From: Methylococcus sp. EFPC2 | Lineage (GTDB): Bacteria; Pseudomonadota; Gammaproteobacteria; Methylococcales; Methylococcaceae | NCBI RefSeq assembly: GCF_016925495.1 | Contig: NZ_CP070491.1 | Location: forward strand, 1,364,001 to 1,428,000 | Direction of reading: 5' to 3' | Length of the DNA: 64,000 nucleotides | Shown here: piece after piece, positions 43,909-52,883 of the stretch | How the letters are laid out: each line of letters starts with the position of its first letter | How positions within the stretch are numbered: the stretch's first letter is position 1 | Notes under the pieces: model-generated | Database searches by the model: none | What the model saw: the letters and a program-made list of their open reading frames with translations, nothing else | What the model was told of the DNA's origin: nothing | Made by a program: the position numbers and the translations under genes

Positions 43909-45219
43909 TCAGTGCAGCCAGGCATTCACCGCCTCCAGGTCGGTTCTGGATAGCGATCCCGTGGCTTGCTTAAGCAGAAAGCTGTTGTTGATGTAGTCGT
44001 AACGGGCCTGGGCGAAATCCCGCTTGGCGCGGTAGAGGTTGCGCTGGGTAGTGAGCACGTCCACCATGGTCCGGGTCCCTACCCGCAAACCGGCTTCGGC
44101 CGCATCGAGCGCGGCTTTCGAGGACGATACGGCTGCGCCCAATGCGTGGACCTGACTGATGGAGAAACCGATTCCGTCGTAGGCATCCTGGACCTGCCGG
44201 TCGACCCCGCGTCGCTGCTTGTCGACGTTCTCTTTCGCCGCCGCGAACTGGTCGCGCGCCTGCCGTACCCGCGAACTCGTCCCGCCCCCCTGGAAAATCG
44301 GCACATTCAGTTGCACCCCGATGGTTTGAGAATTGGCCACCAGACCCGCTGGACGATCGGTATCGGCGATGCCGACATTGCCAACCAGATCCAGGGTCGG
44401 CAAATGCCCTGAGAATTGGAGATCAATGGTTTTACGGGCGATTTCAGCGCGATTTTCCGCCGCGATGATGGCCAGATTGTGTTGCTGGGCCAGTTCGCTC
44501 CATTCCTTCTGGCCTGCGGGCGTCGGCTCGTGCAGCGGTAGTTCCTCGCGCAAGGGATTGAGTTCGATGTCGCTCTTGCCGATGATTTCACGAAGTGCCG
44601 CTTTGGCGACATTGAGGGTACGCTTGGCGGCGATCTCCCCGGCCAGGGATAGGTCGTAGCCCGCTTGCGCTTCGCGCAAATCCGTTATCGCCGCCGTGCC
44701 GACTTCGAAGCGCTTCTTGATCTGCTGCAATTGCCGTTCGAGCGCCTGCCTCTCTGAATTGGCGAACTCGAGATTGTCTCTTGCCGACAAGACTCCGAAA
44801 TAAGCCTTGCTGGTTCGCACGAACAGATCTTGTTGTTCCGCGGCGTATTCGGCTTCGGCCTGAGCAAGCTGGTTGTCCGCTTGACTGAGTTGTACCCAAT
44901 ATTCGTGATGGTAGATGGGTTGAGAGAGTTTCAGGTAGACGCTGGAGTCCCAGAAGTTCTGCACACCGACCTGGGCGTTGGTGAAGGTGTTCGTGGTATC
45001 GAAGCGGTTTTGATTCAGTGTGCCGACGATGGCCAAAGTCGGAAGCAGGCGGGCGAGACTCTGGGGCCTCGCTTCCTGGATGGCATTACGTGACGCCTCC
45101 GCCTCATGTATCTGGGGATCCTCTTGCAGAGCAAGGTCGTAAATCTGCAGTAAATCGTCCGCATGGGCTTGAGTGATCCATTGCACGAAGCAGAAACAGA
45201 GTAGGATTTTTTTTGTCAT
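43909..45219 (-). CDS. tolC: TolC-family outer membrane efflux protein
   Basis: This 436-residue protein has a signal peptide (MTKKILLCFCFVQWITQAHA) and two homologous outer-membrane efflux domains (residues about 25-210 and 225-430) rich in long helices (AQAEAEYAAEQQDLFVRTSKAYFGVLSARDNLEFA). It forms the trimeric channel of type I secretion and drug efflux pumps. No pump genes adjoin it, as is usual for a shared TolC. Confidence 0.92.
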   Translation of the reverse strand: MTKKILLCFCFVQWITQAHADDLLQIYDLALQEDPQIHEAEASRNAIQEARPQSLARLLPTLAIVGTLNQNRFDTTNTFTNAQVGVQNFWDSSVYLKLSQPIYHHEYWVQLSQADNQLAQAEAEYAAEQQDLFVRTSKAYFGVLSARDNLEFANSERQALERQLQQIKKRFEVGTAAITDLREAQAGYDLSLAGEIAAKRTLNVAKAALREIIGKSDIELNPLREELPLHEPTPAGQKEWSELAQQHNLAIIAAENRAEIARKTIDLQFSGHLPTLDLVGNVGIADTDRPAGLVANSQTIGVQLNVPIFQGGGTSSRVRQARDQFAAAKENVDKQRRGVDRQVQDAYDGIGFSISQVHALGAAVSSSKAALDAAEAGLRVGTRTMVDVLTTQRNLYRAKRDFAQARYDYINNSFLLKQATGSLSRTDLEAVNAWLH

Positions 45220-45470
45220 TTTCCTTGGTCACATCCGGTTATCTATCGATTAGGGTACGGAGCCCACGCGTGAATTCGACAGCCCATGCCCGGCTCCCGA
45301 CCAAGCAGGCCTTGGGGTGAACCGCACCGCGCAAAGCGTGATCGCCACCGGTTCGCCGAGACGGCTTGGTATTCCGCGGGCGATTGTATTAAGACTCGCT
45401 GTACGGTGCACATCGGGAATGCGTACCGGCTCTCCTTGGTAAGGCTTGGCCCGGCGTTCCGGTTCTAGGC
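45220..45470. other. Intergenic stretch between tolC and the flippase gene
   Basis: About 250 bases; it must contain the tolC promoter. I see no gene, strong hairpin or recognised operator in it. Confidence 0.4.
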
Positions 45471-46937
45471 TTACAGTGCCGGCCGTCGTTCCAGGGCCCA
45501 GGTCAGTAAAACGAAGCTCAGCAGCAGTGCGTTACGCGCCAGCAGATCGCCCACGCGGCCAAGATCTGGTAAATGGGTGGCCGCGAACCAGATGGCCAGA
45601 ACCAGCAGGGGATAGCCCAGCAGGCGCTTGAGATCGTAAGGCACGGGATAGTATTTCCGCCCCAGCAGCCAGGACAGCGCCGCCATGCTCGCATAGCAAG
45701 CCAGCGTCGCCCAGGCCGCGCCGCGGTAGCCGTACGCGGGTATCCACCAGAGGTTCAAGGCCAGCGTCGCGGCCGCGCCCCAAAACGTCAGCCAGGCGCC
45801 GAAGCGGGTCTGTTCGGTGAGCTTGTACCAGATCGACAGGTTGAAATAGACGCCCAGACACAGGTTGGCCATCAGCAGGATGGGCGCGATGTCCAGGCCG
45901 ACGCGGTAGCGCGCGCCGATGAAGTATTGTATCCAGGCCATGTTCATCATCACCGCGAGAAACAGAAAGGCGCAGGCGATGACGAACCAGCGCATGACCA
46001 GGGCGTAAAGCTGTCGGGCGTCTTGTTGGCGGTAATGGGCGAAGAAGAACGGCTCGGCGGCGTAGCGGAAAGCCTGGATGAAAATAGTCATGAGGATGGC
46101 CACCTTGTAGCAGGCGCCATAGATGCCCAACTGCTCCATGGCACTGTCGGCCGGCAGCAGATATTTGATCAGCACGCGATCCAGGGTTTCGTTGACCATG
46201 CCGGCGAGCCCCGTCAGCAACAGGGGCAAGGCATACCGCAGCATGGCCCGCCAGAGGCTCAGGCTGGGCCAGGCGCGCGCGGCCAGGTATTCCGGCAACA
46301 GGCATAAGCCTGTCGCCACGCTGGCGATCAGATTGGCGACGAACACATAGCCTATGCCTATCGCCGGGTCGTACCAGTCCCCTACCCGCGCCAGCCAGCC
46401 GGCCTGGCCGCTGTCGTGCGCCCATTTGGCCAGGCCGATGAAAAACAGATTGCCGGCGATGTTGACCAGGATGTTGAAGGTCTTGAGGAGAGCGAAGCGC
46501 GCGCCGCGCTGCTGTTCGCGCAGCTTCGCGAAAGGAATCGCGCAAAAGGCGTCCAGCACCAGGATCCAGCCCAGCCAGATTACCCAGTCGGCCCGGCCGG
46601 GATAACGCAGGAGTTCCGCCAGTTCATCCGCCTGTGCAAGCACCGCGGCGAGAAACAGGAATCCGGTCCCCGCCAATGATATGAGCGCCGTGCTGTAAAC
46701 CCGGGCCTTGTCCGGCCGTTTGGCCGAAAAATTGAACAACGCCGTTTCCATGCCGTAGGTCAGCACCACGTTGAGGAAGGAGGCGTAGGCGTAGAACTCG
46801 GTGAGCACCCCGAAATCGCGGGGGTCGGCGAACTGGTAGGTGTAAAGCGGTACCAGCAGATAATTCAACAGCCGCCCGACGATGGTGCTGAGGCCATAGA
46901 GGGCGGTCTGGCCGGCGAGTTTCTTAAGCGGATTCAT
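45471..46937 (-). CDS. Polysaccharide flippase of the MOP superfamily (Wzx-like)
   Basis: This 488-residue protein has about 12-14 hydrophobic helices over its whole length, the opening GQTALYGLSTIVGRLLNYLLVPLYTYQF and no signal peptide. These features match the polysaccharide transport (RfbX/Wzx) branch of the MOP exporters that flip lipid-linked sugars to the periplasm. No glycosyltransferase cluster is next to it, so its substrate is unknown. Confidence 0.88.
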   Translation of the reverse strand: MNPLKKLAGQTALYGLSTIVGRLLNYLLVPLYTYQFADPRDFGVLTEFYAYASFLNVVLTYGMETALFNFSAKRPDKARVYSTALISLAGTGFLFLAAVLAQADELAELLRYPGRADWVIWLGWILVLDAFCAIPFAKLREQQRGARFALLKTFNILVNIAGNLFFIGLAKWAHDSGQAGWLARVGDWYDPAIGIGYVFVANLIASVATGLCLLPEYLAARAWPSLSLWRAMLRYALPLLLTGLAGMVNETLDRVLIKYLLPADSAMEQLGIYGACYKVAILMTIFIQAFRYAAEPFFFAHYRQQDARQLYALVMRWFVIACAFLFLAVMMNMAWIQYFIGARYRVGLDIAPILLMANLCLGVYFNLSIWYKLTEQTRFGAWLTFWGAAATLALNLWWIPAYGYRGAAWATLACYASMAALSWLLGRKYYPVPYDLKRLLGYPLLVLAIWFAATHLPDLGRVGDLLARNALLLSFVLLTWALERRPAL

Positions 46938-47004
46938 GCGTGAAATAGACCGCCTGTCCCGGACGGCGCACCGATTTATAAGCGTTATTTCGTTGCGGCT
47001 GCGC

Positions 47005-48126
47005 TCAACGGGCGGCCAGGGTTCCCTGATAGCGCTGCTTCACGGCCTGAGCCAAGTGGTGCACGGCCATCGCGTAATGGGTGGAATGGTTGTAGCGGGT
47101 GATGACGTAAAAGTTTTGTTGGCCCAACCAGTATTCGTCACCGCCGTCCGCTCGCAGCAGCAGCAATCTCAGCGGCTCTCCGGGCACGGTGGGTTCGCTG
47201 GGCCGTATGCCGTAAGACGCCAACTGATCGGCGGAATACTGAGCGTCGAACCCGGTCTCCAGCTGGCCCGCCGGCCGGGCCTGCGTCTTGGCGACAACAG
47301 CCTCGCCGCGTCGCCAGCCGTGCTCGGCGAAATAATGCGCCACGCAGCCGATGGCATCTTCGGGATCCCACAAATTGCGCCGGCCGTCGCCGTCGAAATC
47401 CACCGCCCACTGGAGGAAACTGCCGGGCATGAACTGGCCCAAGCCCATGGCGCCGGCGAAGGAACCGACCGGCTGGGCCGGATCGATGCGCTCGTCGCGG
47501 CTCATGAGCAGGAAGTTCTCCAGCTCCTCGGCGAAATAATCCGCCCGGCGCGGATAGTCGAACGCCAGCGTGGTGAGCGCATCGAGGATGCGGTGATTAC
47601 CGACGTTGCGGCCGTACTGGGTTTCCACGCCTATGATGGCGACGATGTATTCCGGCGGCACGCCATAGGCCGAGGCGGCCTGTTGCAGCGCGGCGGAATG
47701 CCCGCGCCAGAACGCCGCGCCGCCGGCGATATGTTGCTCGGTGAGAAACTTGGCGCGGTAGCGCGACCAGGCTCCCGGTTTCGGCTGGGTTCCGCTGGGC
47801 GCGGACTGCGCGTTCATGTAGTTGATCGTCCACTGCTTGCGCTTGGCCTGGGACAACACGCCCTGGAGATATTCGCGGGGAAAGCCGTGTTTGCTGGCCA
47901 TTTTCTGCACGAATGCGTCGACCGCGGGATAGCCGGCATAGTCGCCGCTCACTTTCGCCGCCGAATAGCGGCCCGGCAAGGCCCCCGGCGGCACCGGATA
48001 AGCCCCGGATTGATCCGGCTGCGCGCCGGCGGCGCCGAGAGGACGATCCGGATGGGCGCGCTTGGGCGTCGGCGCGCAGGCGACCAGGAAAATCGACAAC
48101 AGGACGACGAATAGGGCTCTATACAT
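47005..48126 (-). CDS. mltB: Lytic murein transglycosylase B
   Basis: This 373-residue lipoprotein (lipobox LVAC, Cys17) cleaves peptidoglycan to anhydromuropeptides. The catalytic Glu lies in IIGVETQYGRNVGNHRILDAL near residue 168. The family blocks GSFAGAMGLGQFMPGSF and DFDGDGRRNLWDPEDAIGCVAHYF follow. It acts at the inner face of the outer membrane. It lies 22 bases after folP on the same strand. Confidence 0.95.
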   Translation of the reverse strand: MYRALFVVLLSIFLVACAPTPKRAHPDRPLGAAGAQPDQSGAYPVPPGALPGRYSAAKVSGDYAGYPAVDAFVQKMASKHGFPREYLQGVLSQAKRKQWTINYMNAQSAPSGTQPKPGAWSRYRAKFLTEQHIAGGAAFWRGHSAALQQAASAYGVPPEYIVAIIGVETQYGRNVGNHRILDALTTLAFDYPRRADYFAEELENFLLMSRDERIDPAQPVGSFAGAMGLGQFMPGSFLQWAVDFDGDGRRNLWDPEDAIGCVAHYFAEHGWRRGEAVVAKTQARPAGQLETGFDAQYSADQLASYGIRPSEPTVPGEPLRLLLLRADGGDEYWLGQQNFYVITRYNHSTHYAMAVHHLAQAVKQRYQGTLAAR

Positions 48127-48147
48127 GGCAAGCTCTCGGTTTCAGGC

Positions 48148-48987
48148 TCAGACGCCGATTTGCCGTATGGCGTGAACGACCTCCGCGGCCTGGCGATTTT
48201 CGCGCACATCGTGGACGCGGAACAGTCTCACGCCGGCCGCAGCGCCCAGGGCCGTGGTGGCGACGGTGGCGCCGACCAGGCGTTGCGGGTCGGTCTCGTG
48301 GCAAACCGCGCCCATGAAACGTTTGCGGCTGGTCCCCAGCAGGACGGAATACCCGGTCGCAACGAAGCGGGACAGATGGGCCAACAGCGTCAGATTGTCT
48401 TCGCGCCGTTTGCCGAAACCGATGCCGGGGTCGAGGAGGATGTGCTCGGACGGCACGCCAGCGGCGCGGGCGGCTGCAGCCCGCTCCAGCAGGAAAGCCA
48501 GCACCTCGTCGACGACGCTCCCGTACACCGGGGCGTCCTGCATGGTTTTCGGACTGCCCTGCATGTGCATCAGGACGATGGGCGCGCCGCGCCGGGCGGC
48601 CAGGGCCAGGATGGCGGGGTCGTCGCGCCCCGCGCTGATGTCGTTGATGAAGTCGGCCCCGGCCTCCAAAGCCGCCTCGGCGACGCCGGCCCGGGTGGTG
48701 TCGATACTGATAAGCAGGCCTTTCGGCAAGCTGGCCCGCAAGGCGGCGATCACCGGAACGACGCGCAATATCTGATCTTCGGCGGCGACCGGATCGGATC
48801 CCGGCCGGGTGGACTCGCCGCCCACATCGATGATATCGGCCCCTTCCTCGACCATGTGCCGGGCATGCTCCAAGGCCGCCGCGGGATCGACGAACAGGCC
48901 GCCGTCGGAAAAGCTGTCCGGGGTCGCGTTGAGTATGCCCATGATGAGCGGCCGGCCCGGTTCGAACAGCTTGCCCAGGCGGCTCAT
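48148..48987 (-). CDS. folP: Dihydropteroate synthase
   Basis: This 279-residue TIM barrel joins p-aminobenzoate to the pterin in folate synthesis and is the target of sulfonamides. Signatures are LIMGILNATPDSFSDGG near residue 13, IIDVGGESTRPGSDPV near 54, DPGIGFGKRREDNL near 192 and the C-terminal FRVHDV. The start at 48987 overlaps the rluB stop by four bases. Confidence 0.96.
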   Translation of the reverse strand: MSRLGKLFEPGRPLIMGILNATPDSFSDGGLFVDPAAALEHARHMVEEGADIIDVGGESTRPGSDPVAAEDQILRVVPVIAALRASLPKGLLISIDTTRAGVAEAALEAGADFINDISAGRDDPAILALAARRGAPIVLMHMQGSPKTMQDAPVYGSVVDEVLAFLLERAAAARAAGVPSEHILLDPGIGFGKRREDNLTLLAHLSRFVATGYSVLLGTSRKRFMGAVCHETDPQRLVGATVATTALGAAAGVRLFRVHDVRENRQAAEVVHAIRQIGV

Positions 48988-49901
48988 CGCGGCTTCCCGT
49001 GGCGGGGCGGACGCGGCCGACCGGCGGCAGGTTCGCGCCTCGGCGCCTTCAGGTCGACCTGTGCCATCAAGGCCTCCAGTTCGTCGGCCGGCAGTTCCGC
49101 CCATACGCCGGCCTTGAGCCGGGGCGGCAGGGCGATGGAGCCGAAGCGTACACGGATCAAGCGGCTGACAACGACGCCCTGGGACTCCCACAAGCGCCGG
49201 ACGATGCGATTGCGGCCTTCCTTCATGGTCACGTGATACCAGCGGTTGGCGCCCTCGCCGCCTGCTTCGACCAGCGTCTCGAAACGCGCGCGGCCGTCCT
49301 CCAGTTCGACTCCCTGGCGCAAGCGCTCCAGCGTTTCTTCGCTGATCCGTCCCAGCACGCGCACGGCGTATTCACGCTCGATCTCCCGCGAAGGATGCAT
49401 GAGCCGGTTGGCCAGTTCACCGTTGTTGGTGACGAGCAGCAGGCCTTGGGTGTTGATATCCAGCCGTCCGACGGCGATCCAGCGGCCGAATTCCAATCGC
49501 GGCAACTGGGTGAAGACGACCGGTCGCCCTTCCGGATCGCGGCGGCTGACCAACTCGCCTATCGGCTTGTGGTAAAGGAGCACACGGGTCGGAGCGTTGA
49601 TCCGCTTGTCCAGGTTGATGGGGCGTCCGCGCACGACCAGACGGTCGCCCGGTTTCCAGCGATCGCCCAGCTTGGCCGGCTGACCGTTGAGCTGAACCTC
49701 GCCGCCGGCGATCCATGCTTCGATCTCGCGCCGCGAACCCAGGGCCGCGCGGGCTAGCACCTTCTGGATGCGCTCGCCGACCTCGCTGAATTCGGCCGCC
49801 GCCTCGGTTTGCGGGCGCGAGTCAGGTGTCGGCCGACTCGGCCGGTTCGGAGGATTCTTCGGGCGCGCCGAACTCGGGCGCGGGTGTTTCGGATGGCTCA
49901 T
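48984..49901 (-). CDS. rluB: Ribosomal large subunit pseudouridine synthase RluB
   Basis: This 305-residue enzyme modifies U2605 (E. coli numbering) of 23S rRNA. An S4-type RNA-binding domain (ERIQKVLARAALGSRREIEAWI, near residue 41) is followed by the catalytic motif GRLDINTQGLLL with Asp near 150, and GRNRIVRRLWES. The N-terminus is a Pro/Arg-rich extension of about 38 residues and the C-terminus is also basic. The only ATG before the S4 domain is at 49901, inside scpB, giving an 80-base overlap with that gene. Confidence 0.93.
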   Translation of the reverse strand: MSHPKHPRPSSARPKNPPNRPSRPTPDSRPQTEAAAEFSEVGERIQKVLARAALGSRREIEAWIAGGEVQLNGQPAKLGDRWKPGDRLVVRGRPINLDKRINAPTRVLLYHKPIGELVSRRDPEGRPVVFTQLPRLEFGRWIAVGRLDINTQGLLLVTNNGELANRLMHPSREIEREYAVRVLGRISEETLERLRQGVELEDGRARFETLVEAGGEGANRWYHVTMKEGRNRIVRRLWESQGVVVSRLIRVRFGSIALPPRLKAGVWAELPADELEALMAQVDLKAPRREPAAGRPRPPRHGKPR

Positions 49902-50472
49902 GGATTTCCAAAGTGGGAACGGGTTCGGGTAGCTCAGGTTCGGCGGCCTGCGCCAGGCGGTCGATGAAGGTCTGCAGAGGAGGCAGATCGTCCAGGCTCC
50001 TGAGGTTGAAGTAATCGAGGAAGTTGCGGTTGGTGGCGTACAGACCGGGCCGGCCGGGCACCTCCTTGTGGCCGACCACCTGGATCCAGTCGCGTTCCTG
50101 CAAGGTCTTGATGATCTGGGTAGACACCGCGACGCCGCGGATGTCCTCGATCTCGCCGCGCGTGACGGGCTGCCGGTAGGCGATGATGGCCAGGGTCTCC
50201 AGGAAGGCCTTGGAATAACGGCCCGGCCGCTCCTCGAACAATCGGGAAATCCAGGGTGAATAGGCCGTACGCACCTGGAAACGGTAGCCCGAGGCGACTT
50301 CCCTGAGCTCCAGCGGACGTTGGGCATAATCGCCGCCGAGTTCCGACAGCGCCCGGCGCAATTCCGCCGTTTCCGGCCGCTCGGCTTCGTCGAACAGGGC
50401 TTGCAACTGGGCCAGGCTCAACGGCCGGGCGGCGGCGAACAGCGCGGCTTCGAGGATGTTTTTCAGAACCAT
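49822..50472 (-). CDS. scpB: Segregation and condensation protein B
   Basis: This 216-residue winged-helix protein is a partner of ScpA and SMC in chromosome compaction. It begins VLKNILEAALFAAARPLSLAQLQALF and has the conserved stretch SKAFLETLAIIAYRQPVTRGEIEDIRGVAVS and GRPGLYATNRNFLDYFNLRSLDDLP. Its last 45 residues are an acidic Pro/Glu tail. The ATG at 50472 is two bases past the scpA stop. Confidence 0.94.
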   Translation of the reverse strand: MVLKNILEAALFAAARPLSLAQLQALFDEAERPETAELRRALSELGGDYAQRPLELREVASGYRFQVRTAYSPWISRLFEERPGRYSKAFLETLAIIAYRQPVTRGEIEDIRGVAVSTQIIKTLQERDWIQVVGHKEVPGRPGLYATNRNFLDYFNLRSLDDLPPLQTFIDRLAQAAEPELPEPVPTLEIHEPSETPAPEFGAPEESSEPAESADT

Positions 50473-50473
50473 C

Positions 50474-51289
50474 TCAGTCGCCCGCCACGCGCAAGGGTTT
50501 GATGTGCAGATCACCCAACGGTTCGTCCTGGACGATCTCGATCAGCCTCTCCTTGCTCAATTCCAATATGGCCAGCAGCGAGACCAGGGCGCCCTGCCGT
50601 CCTTCGCGGCGCAGGAACAAATCCTGGAAGGCGGCGAACGGCCGGCTGCGCAGCTTTTCCAGCACCTGGCTCATGCGTTCTCGCACCGACAGCGGTTCCA
50701 TCACGATCTTGTGATGGGTGCTGCGTTCGGCGCGCCGCAAGACGTCTTCGAAAGCCAGCAGCAGCTCCTTCAGGTCGACCTCTGGATAGATCTTGCGCAC
50801 CTCGATGGCACTCACGTCCACGCCGCCGAGTTCGTAGAAATCGCGCTCCGCGCGCGGCAGACGGTCCAAGCCCTCGGCCGCCGCCTTGTAGCGCTCGTAT
50901 TCCTGCAGGCGCCGGACCAGCTCCGCGCGGGGATCTTCTTCCACGGCCTCCTCGCTGGCCGGGCGCGGCAACAGCATGCGCGACTTGATCTCGGCCAGGA
51001 TGGCCGCCATCAGCAGGTATTCCGCCGCCAGTTCCATGCGCAGCTCGCTCATCATGTCGATGTAACCGATGTACTGCTTGGTGATGGCCGCGATGGGGAT
51101 GTCGAGGATATCGAAATTCTGCCGGCGTATCAGATAGAGCAGCAGATCCAGCGGTCCCTCGAAGGTTTCCAGGAAAACTTCGAGCGCATCGGGGGGGATG
51201 TACAAATCCTCCGGCAGTGCGGTGTAAGGCGAGCCGTGTACGAGCGCGATGGGGGCCGGGGTCGGGAGGTCGATGACCTGTTCGTTCAT
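50474..51289 (-). CDS. scpA: Segregation and condensation protein A
   Basis: This 271-residue kleisin has the N-terminal SMC-binding block (FEGPLDLLLYLIRRQNFDILDIPIAAITKQYIGYI, near residue 43), the mid region AAEYLLMAAILAEIKSRMLLPRP, and the C-terminal winged helix (FLRREGRQGALVSLLAILELSKERLIEIVQ). ATG 51289 gives normal family length. It lies eight bases after the site-2 protease gene. Confidence 0.95.
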   Translation of the reverse strand: MNEQVIDLPTPAPIALVHGSPYTALPEDLYIPPDALEVFLETFEGPLDLLLYLIRRQNFDILDIPIAAITKQYIGYIDMMSELRMELAAEYLLMAAILAEIKSRMLLPRPASEEAVEEDPRAELVRRLQEYERYKAAAEGLDRLPRAERDFYELGGVDVSAIEVRKIYPEVDLKELLLAFEDVLRRAERSTHHKIVMEPLSVRERMSQVLEKLRSRPFAAFQDLFLRREGRQGALVSLLAILELSKERLIEIVQDEPLGDLHIKPLRVAGD

Positions 51290-51297
51290 CGCGCGAT

Positions 51298-51933
51298 TCA
51301 AATCCCGGCGATGCCGTACAGGATCTTCTGCATCAACATCAAGGGCAGGCCCAGGATGTTGGAGAGCAAGCCGGTGGCGATCAGCACCAGCAGGATAAAA
51401 AATCCGTAGGGTTCCAACTTGCCGAATTTGTATCCCAGACGCGGCGGCAGCAGGCCCAGCGCGATGCGCCCGCCGTCCAGCGGAGGAATCGGTAGCAGGT
51501 TGAGCAGCATAAGTAACAGGTTGATAGAAATGCCTCCCGAACCCATGAGTTCGAAGAATTCGATGCCGATTACATGGGCGAGCCGTACGATAAGCGCCCA
51601 TGCCAAGGCCATCAGCAGATTCGCGGCGGGGCCCGCCACGGCCACCAGGACCATGTCGCGGCGCGGTTTGCGCAGGCGGCCGAAATCCACCGGCACGGGC
51701 TTGGCCCAGCCGAAGATGATTCCTCCCACGGCATACAACACGCCCGGGACCAGCAGGGTACCGATAGGGTCGATATGATGCAGCGGGTTGAGCGACAGCC
51801 TGCCCATTTTTTCCGCGGTGCGATCGCCCAGCATCTTGGCCACCCAGCCGTGGGCCACTTCGTGTAGGGTTATGGCAAATAGTACCGGCAAGATCATGAC
51901 GGTGAAACCTTGAACCAGAGTCAATTTTTCCAT
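51298..51933 (-). CDS. Site-2 protease-like membrane peptidase (M50 family)
   Basis: This 211-residue membrane protein carries the zinc motif HEVAHGW (residues 25-31) in its first helix and the second motif NLLPIPPLDGGR near 145-156. It lacks PDZ domains, like the YwhC/FtsH-associated group of M50 peptidases. Genes of this type are often next to scpA/scpB, as here. Its substrate is unknown. Confidence 0.9.
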   Translation of the reverse strand: MEKLTLVQGFTVMILPVLFAITLHEVAHGWVAKMLGDRTAEKMGRLSLNPLHHIDPIGTLLVPGVLYAVGGIIFGWAKPVPVDFGRLRKPRRDMVLVAVAGPAANLLMALAWALIVRLAHVIGIEFFELMGSGGISINLLLMLLNLLPIPPLDGGRIALGLLPPRLGYKFGKLEPYGFFILLVLIATGLLSNILGLPLMLMQKILYGIAGI

Positions 51934-51953
51934 TGAGAAAATACCGGTGGTTT

Positions 51954-52580
51954 TTAGCGTAAGAAATGAACTTCGCCCTTGCCCTGCCGTATCAGTTCGG
52001 GCACGTCCTCGGTGAGGCCGATCACGGTACTGTACTCGGCGGGCACGACATCGGCATCCACGATCAGGTCGACCTCATTATCCAATCGCTCCCGTATGTC
52101 GTAAGGATCGGACAAGGCGTCTTCGTCGCCGGGCAGTAGCAAGGTGGAGCTGAACAGCGGTTCGCCGAGTTCGGCCACCAAAGCCTGGGTGATGGCGTGA
52201 TCGGGCAGCCTGATCCCTATCGTCTTGCGCTTGGGATGCTGCAGGCGCTTGGGCGTCTCGCGGGTGGCCTTGAGTATGAAGGTGTAGGGGCCCGGCGTGA
52301 GCGACTTGATCAGCCTGAACGCCTCGTTGCCGATCTTGGCGAAAGCCGCGGCCTGGGAAAGATCGTGGCAAATGATCGTGAAATTATGGCTCTCCTCCAA
52401 CTGCCGTATGCGGCGTATCCGATCCGATGCATCCTTGCTGTCCAGGCGGCAACCAAATGCGTAACACGTGTCGGTGGGATAAACGATCAGACCGCCGCCA
52501 CGGACCACGTCCGCCGCGCGCTGTATCAATCGGGGCTGGGGAGTCTTGGGGTGTATGGAGACGAATTGAACCATCGGCAC
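51954..52580 (-). CDS. YciO-type Sua5/YrdC family protein
   Basis: This 208-residue protein has the YrdC-fold blocks: GLIVYPTDTCYAFGCRLDSKDASDRIRRIRQLEE near residue 30 and LTPGPYTFILKATRETPKRLQHPKRKTIGIRLPDH near 88-123. These are shared with threonylcarbamoyl-AMP synthase, which acts in tRNA t6A synthesis. The paralogue YciO is more likely from length and the SLTPGPYTFIL variant. It is divergent from the SRP RNA. Confidence 0.88.
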   Translation of the reverse strand: MPMVQFVSIHPKTPQPRLIQRAADVVRGGGLIVYPTDTCYAFGCRLDSKDASDRIRRIRQLEESHNFTIICHDLSQAAAFAKIGNEAFRLIKSLTPGPYTFILKATRETPKRLQHPKRKTIGIRLPDHAITQALVAELGEPLFSSTLLLPGDEDALSDPYDIRERLDNEVDLIVDADVVPAEYSTVIGLTEDVPELIRQGKGEVHFLR

Positions 52581-52736
52581 AGTTTACTACGAATCGAGCG
52601 CCGACTGGGTGCACGAAAACTCGGGGGCTTACAAAACTTAGCCGGCAACACTTGCAAGTTCGACGCAGCTCCCGTATAGTGAGCGGACTTTGCTGCCTGA
52701 GCCAAGTGTCACGGGCGCAATAACGGTTATTATGGC

Positions 52737-52842
<106 letters not shown>

Positions 52843-52883
52843 GCCACCCTATCTCTCCTCGCACTCCACTCCCAAGGCTGAGC

